A DNA stretch of 23,760 nt from an uncultured Bacteroidota bacterium (GTDB lineage: Bacteria; Bacteroidota; Bacteroidia; Chitinophagales; Saprospiraceae), in the NCBI GenBank assembly GCA_937926185.1, contig CALEYM010000879.1, positions 1 through 23,760 on the forward strand. The letters run 5' to 3'. Position numbers and translations under genes: made by a program. Positions 23,535 to 23,760 of this stretch are shown piece after piece (the stretch's first letter is position 1; each line of letters opens with the position of its first letter). The notes beneath the pieces are model-generated. The model saw nothing but the letters and a program-made list of their open reading frames with translations, did not search any database and was not told the origin of the DNA.

Positions 23535-23542
23535 CAAAAATA
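23535..23542 (-). promoter_or_regulatory. -7 promoter element abutting the SulP start codon
   Basis: The minus strand reads TATTTTTG, an exact TAnnTTTG, ending 4 bases before the SulP ATG, with a TTTT at the -33 position about 19 bases upstream. It would give a leaderless or almost leaderless transcript. Confidence 0.4.
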
Positions 23543-23630
23543 AAGTCAAAATGCAGAATGTAAAAAGTGCTAAATCACCGGCAGATTTTCTGCACAAGAT
23601 ACGTATTTGCCCGAAGGAGCCCCGGAAGAG

Positions 23631-23760
23631 TCAAAAACTCCTCCTGTATTTCCCCACCAGTTCCCCTTTTGCCAGTATATGTCCTTCCATAGCTTTCTCC
23701 AGACCCGACTTACGGGTTGTTGCAGGAAGGTTGAGCAATTGATCCAGCGCATAAACTTTA
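23631..23760 (-). CDS. C-terminal end of an unidentified gene (partial)
   Basis: The last 42 codons of a minus-strand gene that enters from the right edge and stops with TGA at 23631. The peptide includes VYALDQLLNLPATTRKSGLE and ends with AKGELVGKYRRSF. It has a mixed helical, soluble composition and codon use like the neighbours, unlike the other frames here. I do not recognise the family. It is followed by 100 bases before the SulP start on the same strand, where a weak GCAGA/TCTGC hairpin (23581-23593) is the only structure. Confidence 0.45.
   Translation of the reverse strand, partial: KVYALDQLLNLPATTRKSGLEKAMEGHILAKGELVGKYRRSF

Noticed and set aside
22595..23563. 322-codon plus-strand open frame opposite SulP
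   Set aside because: Same kind of antisense shadow; the composition (His/Gly/Arg/Gln) is not that of a normal protein.
23581..23593. GCAGA/TCTGC hairpin as terminator of the right-edge gene
   Set aside because: Only a 5-bp stem, and the T-run lies about 15 bases further, so support is too weak.
23570..23752. 60-codon minus-strand open frame at the right edge
   Set aside because: Another frame (stop at 23631) gives a more protein-like C-terminus entering from outside the window.
1..23760. tRNA, rRNA, CRISPR arrays, insertion sequences, replication origin
   Set aside because: Looked for on both strands by eye; no supporting sequence was seen.

Overview
The window reads as chromosomal DNA of a Bacteroidota bacterium, probably of the Saprospiria/Chitinophagia type. 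Supporting signs are a type IX secretion (Por) C-terminal sorting domain with a SprB-like repeat, Bacteroidota-style FtsX/MacB permease architecture, absence of clear Shine-Dalgarno sequences, several TAnnTTTG-like -7 promoter elements, and an ECF sigma factor overlapping its membrane partner. This placement is inference from gene content; no rRNA or marker gene is present.

Layout. (1) 1-2215, minus: a type I restriction HsdR subunit cut by the window edge. It carries two in-frame insertions of repetitive DNA, a 37-bp palindromic element and a heptanucleotide tandem repeat. (2) 2216-5876: a possible 49-aa membrane peptide and a membrane-anchored alpha/beta hydrolase on plus, then pirin, a small GNAT acetyltransferase and a YceI lipocalin-like protein on minus. 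(3) 6037-9329, minus: a frameshifted T9SS-sorted surface protein and an FtsX-type ABC permease. (4) 9572-21580: an AT-richer accessory block. It holds an ECF sigma factor, an overlapping membrane anti-sigma-like/TPR protein, a TPR-CHAT protease and a large single-pass membrane protein (both minus). Divergently on plus come a papain-like C1 protease, a chagasin-like (I42) lipoprotein inhibitor, an astacin (M12A) metalloprotease with a tail of tandem repeats, and two secreted proteins that share a YP-x15-C-x8-C module. (5) 21653-23530, minus: a SulP/SLC26 anion transporter with STAS domain, and the C-terminus of an unidentified gene at the right edge.

The most interesting part is block 4. Three unrelated protease families with intact catalytic residues (CHAT, C1A, M12A) lie within about 8.3 kb, together with a predicted inhibitor matching one of them, a sigma/anti-sigma-like pair, and uncharacterised secreted or membrane partners. 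I read this as a candidate envelope or extracellular proteolysis system under sigma-factor control. The genes and motifs are visible in the sequence; the shared function and regulation are inference.
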